A stretch of DNA of 64,000 bases from Iphinoe sp. HA4291-MV1 (GTDB taxonomy: Bacteria > Cyanobacteriota > Cyanobacteriia > Cyanobacteriales > Nostocaceae). Location of the stretch: contig JAHHHH010000031.1 in assembly GCA_019359415.1 (NCBI GenBank), forward strand, positions 1 to 64,000, given 5' to 3'. The notes under the pieces were generated by a model that made no database searches, had not been told where the DNA came from, and saw only the letters and a program-made list of their open reading frames with translations. The translations under genes were made by a program, and so were the position numbers. Positions 25,840-34,780 of this stretch are shown here, one piece after another (within the stretch, counting starts at the first letter, position 1; each line of letters opens with the position of its first letter).

Positions 25840-26571
25840 TTAAACTTCTGGTTCTATCCCTGCTGCTCGTAATTGTGCTGTCAATCTTTCAGCGCGTTGC
25901 CTTTCTTGTTCAGCACGCTGTCGTTCTTGTTGAGCTAATTCAGAACCCCACAAAAGCAGCTGTTCTTGTTCGTCCCACCACCGTAACCAGTATCCTGCAA
26001 GATTTTCACGAGTTCCTTGCCACAAGCCCAGATAGAGGTTCATTTCTGCTATCTGGTAGCGGTTATTTGTGTCAGGTGCTTGCAATGAATACTGTCCTGC
26101 GTTATCCAATCGATAAACTTCTAAACTGCCGCTATCCGGTTCAAAGATGATATAGTTCGGTACTTTTAAGATACGCTCATAGAAAAACCATTTTCCAGGA
26201 GGATAGGTTGGTTTGATGGAATATTCCGTACCATCTGTATCTGAAATAAATTCCATCACAATGACTGGCATATCTCCCTGTAGCTGCGGCGTGTAACTGC
26301 GTTTTACCTCTTCGCGTGCAACACGGATACTAGGCACGTATGCCCAATCGGGAGCTTTAATTACAATTTTGCCATTCACAGTGGCGCAAATGCCGTAATT
26401 CGTTGAATTTAGGGCGTGTTCAGGTAATCTACCAGCAATTTCTAAACTTTCGGTTAAAGCTGCAGCAAGGGGAGGCTGGTTAATATTATCCACTGGTTCA
26501 TCTGGCAGTACGTAATCATCGGGTAACTTTTCCCAAGTTATCTGGTAGTCGTGGGTAGCAGTGGCTATCAT
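25840..26571 (-). CDS. Uma2 family (DUF820) endonuclease-like protein
   Basis: A 243-residue member of the Uma2/DUF820 family, expanded hugely in cyanobacteria and related to restriction-type nucleases. The predicted nuclease core shows Asp in KAPDWAYVP and Glu in VIVMEFIS. It ends in a charged helix with repeats of EQERQRAER, a common tail in this family. The function in cells is unknown; many paralogues exist per genome. It could be co-transcribed with the methyltransferase gene downstream. Confidence 0.75.
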   Translation of the reverse strand: MIATATHDYQITWEKLPDDYVLPDEPVDNINQPPLAAALTESLEIAGRLPEHALNSTNYGICATVNGKIVIKAPDWAYVPSIRVAREEVKRSYTPQLQGDMPVIVMEFISDTDGTEYSIKPTYPPGKWFFYERILKVPNYIIFEPDSGSLEVYRLDNAGQYSLQAPDTNNRYQIAEMNLYLGLWQGTRENLAGYWLRWWDEQEQLLLWGSELAQQERQRAEQERQRAERLTAQLRAAGIEPEV

Positions 26572-26737
26572 GACGGGTGTTCCTTTGGGTGTTCAGGTGC
26601 TGTTTGATTTCTTCACGTCTTTGGTGTAGAGCACCTCCCTACAAGTGAGGAGGGATTATGAGTAGAGTCTACAAATTTTAGCAGCTTGTACGCTAGACTC
26701 AAGCTAACCTTCTTCATGATTTTTGGGAGGGCAGAAT

Positions 26738-26779
26738 ATGCAAATCACTGTTGAGATACCTGATACTCTGGCTCACTAA
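26738..26779 (+). pseudogene. Relic of a small antitoxin-like gene
   Basis: GGGAGG is followed by an ATG and a 13-residue frame (MQITVEIPDTLAH) that stops at once. This matches the N-terminus of small cyanobacterial antitoxin-like proteins that begin MQITVEIPD and run to about 60-80 residues. Nothing of the rest remains before hicB. I read it as a truncated leftover with an intact ribosome-binding site, though it might serve as a leader peptide for hicB. Confidence 0.45.
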
Positions 26780-26817
26780 ACTAAAATGTAGATAGCACAA
26801 CATTTCGAGCATGGAGC

Positions 26818-27018
26818 ATGAAAATTAAAGCTATTATTTGGCAGGAGGATGGGGTCTGGTGTGGTTCTGTACCTGCTCTCCCAGGATGTCACACTTGGGG
26901 AGATAGCTACGAACACCTGTTGGAGATGTTGCAAGATGCAATTCAGGGCTGGTTGGAAGTTGCTAGTGAGCGAGGAGAACTTGAACCAGAGAAACGATTG
27001 GTTGAGCTATCCCTGTGA
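26818..27018 (+). CDS. hicB: HicB family antitoxin
   Basis: A 66-residue partner of HicA. It has the degenerate RNase-H-like HicB fold pattern MKIKAIIWQEDGVWCGSVPALPGCHTWGDS (first part only quoted as key residues: WxGxVPxLPGCxTxGDS). The DNA-binding C-terminal domain of long HicB proteins is absent, so autoregulation may be weak. The stop codon overlaps the hicA GTG start by four bases. The order antitoxin-toxin is the reverse of the classical hicAB order but is common in cyanobacteria. Confidence 0.85.
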   Translation: MKIKAIIWQEDGVWCGSVPALPGCHTWGDSYEHLLEMLQDAIQGWLEVASERGELEPEKRLVELSL

Positions 27019-27224
27019 GAGCAATTTCTGGGAAAATGCTTTGCAAGATTGTGGAGCGAAATGGTTGGGAACTCAAGCGAATTACTGGTAGCCACCACAT
27101 TTATGTCAAGGAAGGCGTTGATGCGATTCTTTCTATCCCAGTTCATAGTAATCAGGATCTGCCTAAAGGAACTTTGAAAAGCATCATGAAGGATGCGGAA
27201 CTTACCGAGGAAGATTTGAGCTAA
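27015..27224 (+). CDS. hicA: HicA family toxin (mRNA interferase)
   Basis: A 69-residue protein with the dsRBD-like HicA pattern: GKMLCKIVERNGWELKR, then the catalytic histidine in TGSHHIYVK and IPVHSNQDLPKGTLKSI. HicA toxins cleave mRNA. The start is GTG, coupled to hicB by overlap; an internal ATG at 27036 would lose the first helix. The module looks complete. Confidence 0.87.
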   Translation: MRAISGKMLCKIVERNGWELKRITGSHHIYVKEGVDAILSIPVHSNQDLPKGTLKSIMKDAELTEEDLS

Positions 27225-27433
27225 CAGCAATTCCATACCATTAACTATAATGTGGACTTGGAGCGAACAAGCGATGGCGCAGAGCGCCCGCCGTAGGCGA
27301 TCGCCATTTAAAATTCTTTCGTTCTTTTGTTCTATGAACTACCCCACCGCATGGCGGATGGGGAATTACGGCGTTAGGTTAAACAACAAATGAAAACTGC
27401 TGTCAGGCTACGAGTCGGATTATGAGCAAAGCT

Positions 27434-28987
27434 CTACTCTTCATCCGGTGCTAAATCTTCTTCTGTTAATCCCTGCTGCGGTATTGCTGCAATAATAGCA
27501 TCTATGACCTTGGAGACTGGTAATATTTCTATATTCAAACTAGGAAACTTTTGCCCTTTTGGTACGATAGCCCTCTTAAATCCCAATTTTGCTGCTTCTT
27601 TTAACCGCAGTTCCATTTGCGAGACTGAGCGGACTTGTCCTCCTAAGCCAACTTCCCCAATCAGTACGGTACCAGGATCAACAATCCGATCGCGGAAACT
27701 CGCAACAATTGCGATCGCTATTCCTAAATCCACTGCTGGTTCTTCTACATTCAACCCGCCTGCAGACGCCACATAAGAATCCAGCTTTGACATGGGAATC
27801 CCTACCCGCTTTTCTAGCACTGCCAAAATTTGTACTAATCTGTTATAATCTATACCTGTGGCTGCACGACGCGGTGAGGGGTAGCTGGTAGGACTCACCA
27901 GAGCTTGCAATTCGACGACAATCGGACGTGTCCCTTCACAAGCAACGACAATTGCAGTACCAGGAGCCGGATCATCGCGGTTGCCTAAAAATAACTCTGA
28001 GGGGTTGGGGACTTCTCGCAGTCCGTTGTCAACCATTTCAAAGATGCCGATTTCGTGAGTTGCTCCAAAACGATTTTTCACTGTCCGTAATAAACGATGG
28101 GAAGCAAAGCGATCGCCTTCAAAATACAACACCGTATCAACTAAGTGTTCCAAGACCTTCGGTCCAGCGATCGCTCCTTCTTTGGTGACATGTCCCACAA
28201 TTAACATTGTGATGTCTTCGTTTTTTGCCACTTTCATCAAAGCTGCTGTACATTCGCGTACCTGCGCGACAGAACCTGGTGCAGAGGTTAAAGCCGGGAA
28301 GAACACTGTTTGAATACTATCAATGATTGTCACATTCGGTTTGAGTGAATCCATTTCCCGCAGGATTTCTTCTAAGTCTGTTTCCGGCAAAACATACAAA
28401 TCGGCATTTAGGCTCTCAGCGTCGTCTACTTTGGCAGTTTCTTGGGGAGTTGTTTCGGGAGTTTCTTGTGCTGCTTTGCTATCATCATCGTTTTCATCAC
28501 TGACTAAACTTAAAGGTTTTGTCACTCCCAAGCGGGAAGCTCTCAATTTTACCTGTTGTCCTGATTCTTCGCCTGAAACATAGAGGATGCGGTATCTCTG
28601 CGCCAGTTGATTCGATACTTGCAACAGCAGTGTAGATTTACCAATTCCTGGATCACCGCCTATCAGCACCATTGAACCGGGAACAACTCCACCGCCAAGC
28701 ACCCGATCAAGTTCCTCATAGCCAGAAGCCCAACGTGTGACTTGGCGATCGCTAATCTGATCAAAAGTTAGAGAAGCTCGTGGTTTGGCTGGTTTCGTTG
28801 CAGCTGTTTTGCTACCTGCAGTAGCGTGCCATCCACTGACTCCGCGACTTGGTACATCTGTTGATGACTGGATATTAATCTGCTCTTCTAAAGAGTTGTA
28901 GGTTCCGCAAGCTGGACACTTACCAAACCATTGAGGGGATTCTACTCCGCATTCGTTACAAACGTAATAAGTTTTTGACTTTGGCAT
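27434..28987 (-). CDS. radA: DNA repair protein RadA/Sms
   Basis: A RecA-related ATPase that processes recombination branches, 517 residues. Domains: an N-terminal zinc finger (CNECGVESPQWFGKCPAC), a RecA-like core with Walker A GGDPGIGKST, the RadA-specific KNRFG motif, and a C-terminal Lon-like domain (GLNVEEPAVDLGIA). Between Walker A and Walker B there is an acidic insertion of about 45 residues (around 165-210) rich in Asp and Glu, making it longer than the E. coli protein (about 460). It is divergent from rpaB with 160 bases between them. Confidence 0.95.
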   Translation of the reverse strand: MPKSKTYYVCNECGVESPQWFGKCPACGTYNSLEEQINIQSSTDVPSRGVSGWHATAGSKTAATKPAKPRASLTFDQISDRQVTRWASGYEELDRVLGGGVVPGSMVLIGGDPGIGKSTLLLQVSNQLAQRYRILYVSGEESGQQVKLRASRLGVTKPLSLVSDENDDDSKAAQETPETTPQETAKVDDAESLNADLYVLPETDLEEILREMDSLKPNVTIIDSIQTVFFPALTSAPGSVAQVRECTAALMKVAKNEDITMLIVGHVTKEGAIAGPKVLEHLVDTVLYFEGDRFASHRLLRTVKNRFGATHEIGIFEMVDNGLREVPNPSELFLGNRDDPAPGTAIVVACEGTRPIVVELQALVSPTSYPSPRRAATGIDYNRLVQILAVLEKRVGIPMSKLDSYVASAGGLNVEEPAVDLGIAIAIVASFRDRIVDPGTVLIGEVGLGGQVRSVSQMELRLKEAAKLGFKRAIVPKGQKFPSLNIEILPVSKVIDAIIAAIPQQGLTEEDLAPDEE

Positions 28988-29155
28988 TCTTAATCTTATT
29001 AAATCTTCTTAATTTTTATTTAAGTTTTTGAGCAAACTAAAATCCAAGAATCGTAGTAGATGTGGGATTTTTCCAATCAATTTGTGAAATGATATCTTAA
29101 TAATATGGTATTAAAAATTAATCATGAAAATTTTCGTTAAGGAGCGTTGAGAAAC

Positions 29156-29884
29156 TTGGAAAGTCATAAAGAAAAAATTCTAGTGGTAGATGACGAAGCC
29201 AGCATTCGCCGGATTTTAGAAACGCGCCTTTCGATGATTGGCTACGATGTTGTCACAGCTGGTGACGGGGAGGAAGCTTTAGACACTTTTCGCAAAGCAG
29301 AACCGGACTTAGTCGTTTTAGACGTGATGATGCCGAAGCTAGATGGCTACGGCGTGTGTCAAGAATTACGTAAGGAATCAGATGTCCCAATTATTATGTT
29401 AACAGCCTTGGGGGACGTGGCTGACCGAATTACAGGTTTAGAGTTGGGTGCTGATGACTACGTTGTCAAACCTTTTTCTCCTAAGGAATTAGAAGCCCGC
29501 ATTCGCTCAGTGCTACGGCGAGTAGACAAAACAGGTGCCTCTGGTATTCCCAGTTCTGGAGTGATCCATGTTAGCACTATAAAAATTGATACGAATAAGC
29601 GCCAAGTGTATAAAGGCGACGAGCGTATTCGGTTAACGGGCATGGAATTTAGCTTACTAGAGTTGTTAGTCAGCCGTTCTGGAGAAGCTTTCTCCCGTTC
29701 AGAAATTTTGCAAGAAGTCTGGGGATATACACCAGAACGCCATGTGGATACCCGCGTAGTAGATGTGCACATCTCCCGTTTACGAGCAAAATTGGAAGAT
29801 GATCCAAGTAATCCAGAGTTAATCCTCACAGCAAGAGGGACTGGTTATTTATTTCAACGCATTATTGAACCAGGAGAGGAATAA
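29156..29884 (+). CDS. rpaB: Response regulator RpaB (Ycf27)
   Basis: An OmpR-type regulator essential in cyanobacteria. It represses high-light genes and regulates photosystem genes with sensor Hik33/NblS. The receiver has Asp in VVLDVMMPKLDGYG, and the C-terminal winged helix ends LTARGTGYLFQRI. The sequence is almost identical to the RpaB consensus I know. The frame is open from TTG at 29147, but a second TTG at 29156 lies 11 bases after AAGGAG and gives the family N-terminus (xESHKEK). No ATG is available, so a TTG start is likely. Confidence 0.93.
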   Translation: MESHKEKILVVDDEASIRRILETRLSMIGYDVVTAGDGEEALDTFRKAEPDLVVLDVMMPKLDGYGVCQELRKESDVPIIMLTALGDVADRITGLELGADDYVVKPFSPKELEARIRSVLRRVDKTGASGIPSSGVIHVSTIKIDTNKRQVYKGDERIRLTGMEFSLLELLVSRSGEAFSRSEILQEVWGYTPERHVDTRVVDVHISRLRAKLEDDPSNPELILTARGTGYLFQRIIEPGEE

Positions 29885-29968
29885 GGGCAATGGGCAACGG
29901 GCAATGGGCAATGGGCAATGGGGAATAACTTTTGACTAATGACTAATGACCAATGACTAATGACTAAA
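29885..29968. repeat. Two STRR arrays entering the next gene
   Basis: GGGCAAT units (29885-29925) are followed by TGACTAA units (29934-29968). The ATG of the following gene at 29960 is part of the second array, so the first codons (Met-Thr-Lys) come from the repeat. Confidence 0.85.
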
Positions 29969-30598
29969 TCTGATCCGAATAGGGTTCTACGGCGTCTACC
30001 AATTGTAGTAGGTGGATTGGGCGCTGTACTTTTGCTAATTAACCGTTTGCTATCACCAGAATTGACAAACTCTCAAGCGCGTGCAGATGTTCTGGGTGTG
30101 ATTTTGAGTGCTGTGTTGATTTTGGTGGGGTTAATTTGGCAGCAAGTACAACCACGTTTACCTGAAGCGGTACAACTCATTGGCGAAGAAGGTTTTGTAC
30201 TTGCACCCAATTTACCGGAAGCTTTGAAAATAGAACTAGCTTGGGCATCACATTTGTTATTAACTAATACGGTGACGCGATCGCTTGTCGTTTTCTATAA
30301 GGATAAAGTTTTATTACGTCGAGGAATTTTAAGTCCGAAGTCGGAAGTTGTACCAGGAGCAATCTTAAAAAGAGTACTGGAAAAACAAAAGCCAGTTTAT
30401 CTCGTAGATTTGAAAGTCTATCCAGGAAGAGTTGAATTTGATTATTTGCCAGAAAACACTCAAGGTGTCATTTGTCAACCCATTGGCGAAGATGGAGTCC
30501 TGATTTTGGCAGCGAATGCTCCTCGTAGTTATACTAAACAAGATGAAAACTGGATTGCGGGAATTGCAGATAAATTAGCTGTCACTTTAAATCAGTGA
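29960..30598 (+). CDS. Cofactor assembly of complex C subunit B (CCB2/CCB4-like)
   Basis: A membrane protein of 212 residues like the CCB2/CCB4 family, which helps attach the covalent heme ci of cytochrome b6 in the b6f complex. Two hydrophobic helices are at about 12-28 (LPIVVGGLGAVLLLI) and 42-60 (DVLGVILSAVLILVGLIW). The rest is a soluble GAF-like domain. It follows rpaB on the same strand after 75 bases of repeats. Its start codon lies in one STRR array and its stop codon in another, so its ends are repeat-derived. No ribosome-binding site is evident upstream. Confidence 0.75.
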   Translation: MTKSDPNRVLRRLPIVVGGLGAVLLLINRLLSPELTNSQARADVLGVILSAVLILVGLIWQQVQPRLPEAVQLIGEEGFVLAPNLPEALKIELAWASHLLLTNTVTRSLVVFYKDKVLLRRGILSPKSEVVPGAILKRVLEKQKPVYLVDLKVYPGRVEFDYLPENTQGVICQPIGEDGVLILAANAPRSYTKQDENWIAGIADKLAVTLNQ

Positions 30599-30725
30599 AC
30601 AGTGAACAGGGAACAGGGAACAGGGAAGAGTTATCTAGCATTGCCCATTGCCCATTGCCCATTGCCCATTGCCCATTGCCCATTGCCCGTTGATAACTGA
30701 TAACTGGTAACTGATAACTGTTAGC
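30594..30725. repeat. Three STRR arrays downstream of the CCB gene
   Basis: Successive arrays of AGTGAAC/GGGAACA (30594-30632), ATTGCCC (30643-30691) and TGATAAC (30690-30725). The first includes the TGA stop at 30596-30598. Confidence 0.85.
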
Positions 30726-30746
30726 CACTAACATCTAACAAATATT

Positions 30747-31271
30747 ATGCAAATTCAAATTATTTACTGGTTACTTGTTGCTCTAATGGCTGTTGGTATT
30801 ATTGGCGCTGTAGTTCCTGCTATTCCAGGAGCCAGTTTAATTTTAATAGCAATTATCATTTGGGGATTTATTAGTGGTTCTTTTGCCGCTATAAAAATAC
30901 CGCTCATTGTCACAGTTATCGTTTTACTTCTGAGTGTGGGAATTGATTTTTTAGCGAGCTATTTGGGTGCAAGAAAAGCTGGTGCAAGTCAGTGGGGGCA
31001 AATTGGTGCAATTGTTGGGTTAGTAGTGGGTTTTCTAGGGTTATTGCCAACATTACCTTTTGGTGGTCCATTACTCGGAATGTTACTAGGACCGCTTCTT
31101 GGAGCAATTATCGGTGAGTATCTTTATCGGCGAGACTTGGGACTAGCTATTAAGGCTGGTATTGGAATTGTTGTAGGTACAGTGGTTGGTAATTTGATTC
31201 AAGGGTTGTTAGCGATCGCAGCAGTTATCGTTTTCCTAGTCACAACTTGGTCACAGGTCTTTGGGACTTAG
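30747..31271 (+). CDS. DUF456 family membrane protein
   Basis: A very hydrophobic protein of 174 residues with five or six helices and glycine-rich repeats. The N-terminus (VPAIPGASLILIAIIIWG) and the GPLLGAIIGEYLYRRDL segment match DUF456. Function unknown; homologues are often near stress or envelope genes. It follows the CCB gene on the same strand, after a repeat-filled gap of about 150 bases. Confidence 0.8.
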   Translation: MQIQIIYWLLVALMAVGIIGAVVPAIPGASLILIAIIIWGFISGSFAAIKIPLIVTVIVLLLSVGIDFLASYLGARKAGASQWGQIGAIVGLVVGFLGLLPTLPFGGPLLGMLLGPLLGAIIGEYLYRRDLGLAIKAGIGIVVGTVVGNLIQGLLAIAAVIVFLVTTWSQVFGT

Positions 31272-31377
31272 AATTTGCAAAAATTCTCAATAATAGTTTC
31301 TTCCATCTGTAACGGGAGTCAAAGCCCCCGTTACCCACTCTACAAATATTTTGGTTCTTAATATTTGTCTCAAATCA

Positions 31378-31521
31378 ATGAAAATGCAACGCATTCGCAT
31401 CGGCACTCAAGATTTACGCATCGCGTCAGTCGCCCTCACTTACAGTGGTATCCTCTTGACAAGAAACTTGCGAGATTTCGAGAGAGTTCCAGAACTAACT
31501 ATCCAAGATTGGTCAATTTAG
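31378..31521 (+). pseudogene. C-terminal fragment of a VapC-like PIN toxin gene
   Basis: The frame reads RIRIGTQDLRIASVALTYSG, then LLTRNLRDFERVPEL and ends IQDWS. This is the C-terminal third of a typical VapC: the GTQDLRIA helix with its catalytic Asp and the TRNxRDF strand. The first two thirds and the antitoxin are missing. No ribosome-binding site is evident for the ATG at 31378, so it is a relic rather than a gene. Confidence 0.75.
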
Positions 31522-31621
31522 CTTATTGTGTCATTCCTACCATATGCCAAGCTGATTTCCTTAATTTGCAGACAAAATATTAATCAGTGGTAAGAGCGAT
31601 AAACTCAATATCAAATAAATA

Positions 31622-31641
31622 AAACCCGCAAAGGCGGGTTT
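31622..31641 (-). terminator. Terminator hairpin of the PP2C gene
   Basis: AAACCCGC-AAAG-GCGGGTTT, 8-bp perfect stem, lies 16 bases after the PP2C stop codon as read on the minus strand. A-rich flank on one side gives a T run on the minus-strand transcript. Confidence 0.7.
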
Positions 31642-31656
31642 CTAAAAACTTGTTTC

Positions 31657-32382
31657 CTACTCCAACGCGACAATGACGATGGTGATGTTATCATGTCCGC
31701 CATGCTCTTTCGCAGCTTCAACAAGAGAGAAAGCAGCTTTTTTTGGCACGGGGAGTTGTTGGAGATAGTCAGCAATCTTTTGGTTGGCGAGTTCCTCTGT
31801 TAAACCATCACTACATAACAATAGGCGATCGCCTGATTTTACATCTAGTTGTTGCACATCAATGTGCTTGATATCTTCACGTCCCAAACAGCGGGACAAG
31901 ACATGACGAAACGGATGAATCCGGGCTTCTTCTGGCGTAATTTCACCGATTTTAAGAGCGCGTGCTACCCAAGTATGGTCTTCCGTGATTTGCTCCAATT
32001 GCAAATCCCGAAAACGGTACAGCCTTGAGTCACCAACGTGAGCGCACAAAGGCGACTCTTGGGAGCGAAAAATGACTACGACAATCGTTGTTCCCATGTC
32101 AGAGCGTTCAGGATGATTTTGCTGGTCAAGCAAAATCGCTTCATTCGCCTGTAATAAAGCTTCCTCTAATAACTGCTCAGAAGGCTTAGAGGAATTCCAA
32201 TGAGTACTCAAATGCGCCTGAATTTGTTGAGTAGCAATATGGCTTGCTTGTTCACCCCCTGCATGACCACCCATACCATCGGCGACAATGAAGAAACGCC
32301 CCTCTGGGTCGATGTAGTAATCATCCTGATTATTAGAACGAATAAGTCCCGGATCAGTAGCACCGGTGAAATTAAGTTTCAT
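31657..32382 (-). CDS. PP2C-type serine/threonine phosphatase
   Basis: A 241-residue metal-dependent protein phosphatase. The family motifs are GLIRSNNQDDYYID, VADGMGGHAGGE, CSDGLTEEL and GGHDNITIVIV, which hold the metal-binding aspartates. It has no sensor or membrane domain. It starts 16 bases after the UbiB-like kinase stop, so the two are co-transcribed. In cyanobacteria the related PphA dephosphorylates the PII protein, but I cannot say whether this is the orthologue. Confidence 0.9.
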   Translation of the reverse strand: MKLNFTGATDPGLIRSNNQDDYYIDPEGRFFIVADGMGGHAGGEQASHIATQQIQAHLSTHWNSSKPSEQLLEEALLQANEAILLDQQNHPERSDMGTTIVVVIFRSQESPLCAHVGDSRLYRFRDLQLEQITEDHTWVARALKIGEITPEEARIHPFRHVLSRCLGREDIKHIDVQQLDVKSGDRLLLCSDGLTEELANQKIADYLQQLPVPKKAAFSLVEAAKEHGGHDNITIVIVALE

Positions 32383-32398
32383 ATACCTTCTACAAAAT

Positions 32399-34135
32399 TT
32401 ATGACATACGGTCGTAGCGATCGAGGCGCATCAGCAGTCGAATCAGCAAACCTGACACTGCAACTGCGATGAAACCTACAAGCATTGCCAACCATATATA
32501 TTCTTTTACTAATAAAATCGTAGCTGAAAGTGTAAAACCACTCACAATAACAGCATAAGTCATCCCTAGCTGAACATTGCTTTGCCGTCGCAGCAGGCGC
32601 TCTGTTTCAAGAGATCTGACACGTACACGCACATCTCCCCGTTCTAGCTTTTCCAGTGTATCTTCCAGCCTGCGTGGTAATCCCAATGCAGTATTGCTGA
32701 CTTGAGCTGCTTGACGACTCAATTCATTGAGAAAGCTATTGCTCTGGGAACCATTCATATTAGTCATAAGCTGCATAGCATATGGTTTGGCAACTTCCAT
32801 AAAATTAAACTCTGGATCTAACCCTTTTCCTACACCTTCGAGTGTCGAGAAAGCTCGCATCACAAAAGTGAAGGTCGCTGGAAATCTAAACGGCTGATCA
32901 TACGCTATTTCGTACAAGTCGTCACTGATAGCAGCTACCGATTGATTTTCAAAGGGCTTATCCATAAAATTATCTAGCATAAACTGGACAGAACGTCGCA
33001 CTGGTCCCATGTCGTCCACTGGTGCAAGTGCTCCCAAATCAATGAGGGACTGAACAACGCGATCGCCGTCCTTTGAAGCAATGCCAAACAGGGTTTCCAT
33101 CAGTCCTTCACGTACGTTAGTCTTGATGCGCCCCATCATACCAAAATCATAGAATATTAAAGCACCATTCGGACTGACGGCAATATTGCCTGGATGGGGG
33201 TCAGCATGGAAAAATCCATCATCAAGTAGCTGATGCAGGTAAGCTTCAGCACCTTGACGGGCAATGATTTTCCGATCCAAACCTGCTGCTTCTATGGCTT
33301 CGTGTTGGCTAATCTTTATCCCAGGAAGATATTCCAGAGTCAATACCCGCGACGAAGTGTAACGCCAGTAGACACGTGGCACTTTTACCCAGTCGTAGGT
33401 ACGAAAATTACGACGAAAAGTATCAGCGTTGCGACCTTCATTGAGATAATCAATTTCTTCCCAAAGAATGCGACAACACTCCTCATAGATGCCCATCCAA
33501 TCGCGTCCCCGTCCCCATTTTGGATGGTTTTGAAAGTAGCGTGTAATTCCCTTAAGAATTTGTAAATCTATTTCAAAGAGCTTCTTAAGACCAGGGCGTT
33601 GTACTTTGACAACAACAGCTTCTCCCGAGTGCAGCACAGCTTTGTGTACTTGTCCCAAGCTAGCAGCAGCTAGGGGTATGGGTTCAAAACTTTGGTAGAG
33701 TTTGGGAATTTTCTTGCCTAGCTCTTGTTCAATAATTGCTTCTACTTGATCATAGCCAAATGCAGGGACTTTATCTTGTAGCTTGGCAAGTTCTTCGACA
33801 TATTCGCTAGGGAAGATATCAGCACGGGTAGAGAACAGTTGTCCAACTTTGATAAACGTTGGTCCTAAATCTAGCAGAGTATTGCGAATCCATACCGCTT
33901 GAGCCTTACGTCGAGCAACTTGTTTGGCTTCAGTGACTCCTTTTGGGTAACTCCAAGATTTGTTATATAGCCAGAGCTTGAACAATAATGTCAACACAAA
34001 AGACCAAATGTCCAAAAAACGCCGTCTACGAGAGTAGTTTTCGCGATTCCAACGGTATGCTTTATCTGAATAACCTTTTTCCATATGTTTTGCGTACCGC
34101 TGGTTTTTGACCGAGTCAGTAGGAAGAAAAGACAC
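32399..34135 (-). CDS. ABC1/UbiB-family atypical kinase
   Basis: A 578-residue protein of the ABC1/ADCK/UbiB family; relatives in cyanobacteria and plastids act in prenylquinone metabolism and lipid homeostasis in thylakoids. Features: the family-specific KVGQLFSTRADIFP, the Ala-rich nucleotide loop LAAASLGQVHKA, the lysine in VVVKVQRPG, catalytic DPHPGNIAV and the metal DFG in FYDFGMMG. Two C-terminal helices (about 525-570) anchor it to the membrane. The GTG at 34135 has AGGA upstream; ATG at 34084 is an alternative. It shares an operon with the DUF6825 and PP2C genes. Confidence 0.88.
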   Translation of the reverse strand: MSFLPTDSVKNQRYAKHMEKGYSDKAYRWNRENYSRRRRFLDIWSFVLTLLFKLWLYNKSWSYPKGVTEAKQVARRKAQAVWIRNTLLDLGPTFIKVGQLFSTRADIFPSEYVEELAKLQDKVPAFGYDQVEAIIEQELGKKIPKLYQSFEPIPLAAASLGQVHKAVLHSGEAVVVKVQRPGLKKLFEIDLQILKGITRYFQNHPKWGRGRDWMGIYEECCRILWEEIDYLNEGRNADTFRRNFRTYDWVKVPRVYWRYTSSRVLTLEYLPGIKISQHEAIEAAGLDRKIIARQGAEAYLHQLLDDGFFHADPHPGNIAVSPNGALIFYDFGMMGRIKTNVREGLMETLFGIASKDGDRVVQSLIDLGALAPVDDMGPVRRSVQFMLDNFMDKPFENQSVAAISDDLYEIAYDQPFRFPATFTFVMRAFSTLEGVGKGLDPEFNFMEVAKPYAMQLMTNMNGSQSNSFLNELSRQAAQVSNTALGLPRRLEDTLEKLERGDVRVRVRSLETERLLRRQSNVQLGMTYAVIVSGFTLSATILLVKEYIWLAMLVGFIAVAVSGLLIRLLMRLDRYDRMS

Positions 34136-34194
34136 TTCTTATCCTGAACTATTCCTTTATAATTTTTTAGTAGAAAAGCAACAGTTCAACCTCT

Positions 34195-34521
34195 CTACAA
34201 AGAATTCCCACTGCGATAGCGTTGTAATTCTGTTCGCAATGTGGCAATTTCTGCTCGCAGTTCATCAATTGTGGCTTGCAAGTCAACTGGCGCTGAACCA
34301 GTTTCTCCATAGCCTGTCGTTTGAGCAGTGTCAGCAGCTTCTGCTGCTTTATTTGCCCGCTCCATGACTTCTTCTGTAAATTGGCGCATTTGCTCTCTGG
34401 TTTCAGCATCCCATTTGCCGAGTTCCGACAGAGCATCTGTAATGGTGAACTCCAACCTCTCGGTGAGGATTTCAGCAGCTGCTCTACCAACGAAAAAGGC
34501 TTGTAGAAGGGGGTTACTCAT
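34195..34521 (-). CDS. DUF6825 family protein
   Basis: A 108-residue cyanobacterial protein that I associate with DUF6825, present also in plastid-bearing organisms. The N-terminal half (MSNPLLQAFFVGRAAAEIL) is amphipathic, and the C-terminal half is a coiled coil (DLQATIDELRAEIATLRTEL). It is the first gene of a DUF6825-UbiB kinase-PP2C run, 59 bases before the kinase. Function unknown; the coupling suggests a membrane-associated adaptor. Confidence 0.65.
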   Translation of the reverse strand: MSNPLLQAFFVGRAAAEILTERLEFTITDALSELGKWDAETREQMRQFTEEVMERANKAAEAADTAQTTGYGETGSAPVDLQATIDELRAEIATLRTELQRYRSGNSL

Positions 34522-34740
34522 AAATTTTTGTTACGTTAATCCGCAAAAAAATTATAGCTTGCCCGTCTGCTTTACTGCTTATACCTGAGTGCTTGGCTTT
34601 TATGGAGGATAGAAGTTTGGCTTGGCACATTTTTTCGCAATTATTATTTTGTAACTTATATTACCAATCTCTAACGGAAATCGTAGGCTTATTCCCAACT
34701 TGGAGACTGGAAGCTAGCAGGGATAGGTAAAACCAAAACT

Positions 34741-34780
34741 TTGACATACTCACCGCCCTAAAAGGGCGGAGATTCTTGAC
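34741..34780 (-). mobile_element. Right end of an IS200/IS605-type element
   Basis: TTGACATACTCACCGCCCT followed by AAAAGGGCGGAGATTCTTG is the conserved right end of cyanobacterial IS605-group elements. The hairpin arms are 34753-34759 and 34763-34769. The tnpB stop codon falls just beyond the hairpin as read on the minus strand. In active elements this region also gives the 3' part of the guide RNA. Confidence 0.75.

Larger units (their letters stand above)
31272..31656. other. Spacer with a gene relic and a terminator
   Basis: The spacer holds a small inverted repeat near 31312-31334 (AACGGGAG/CCCCCGTT), a fragment of a PIN toxin gene at 31378-31521 and the hairpin at 31622-31641. No intact gene is present. 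Confidence 0.6.
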
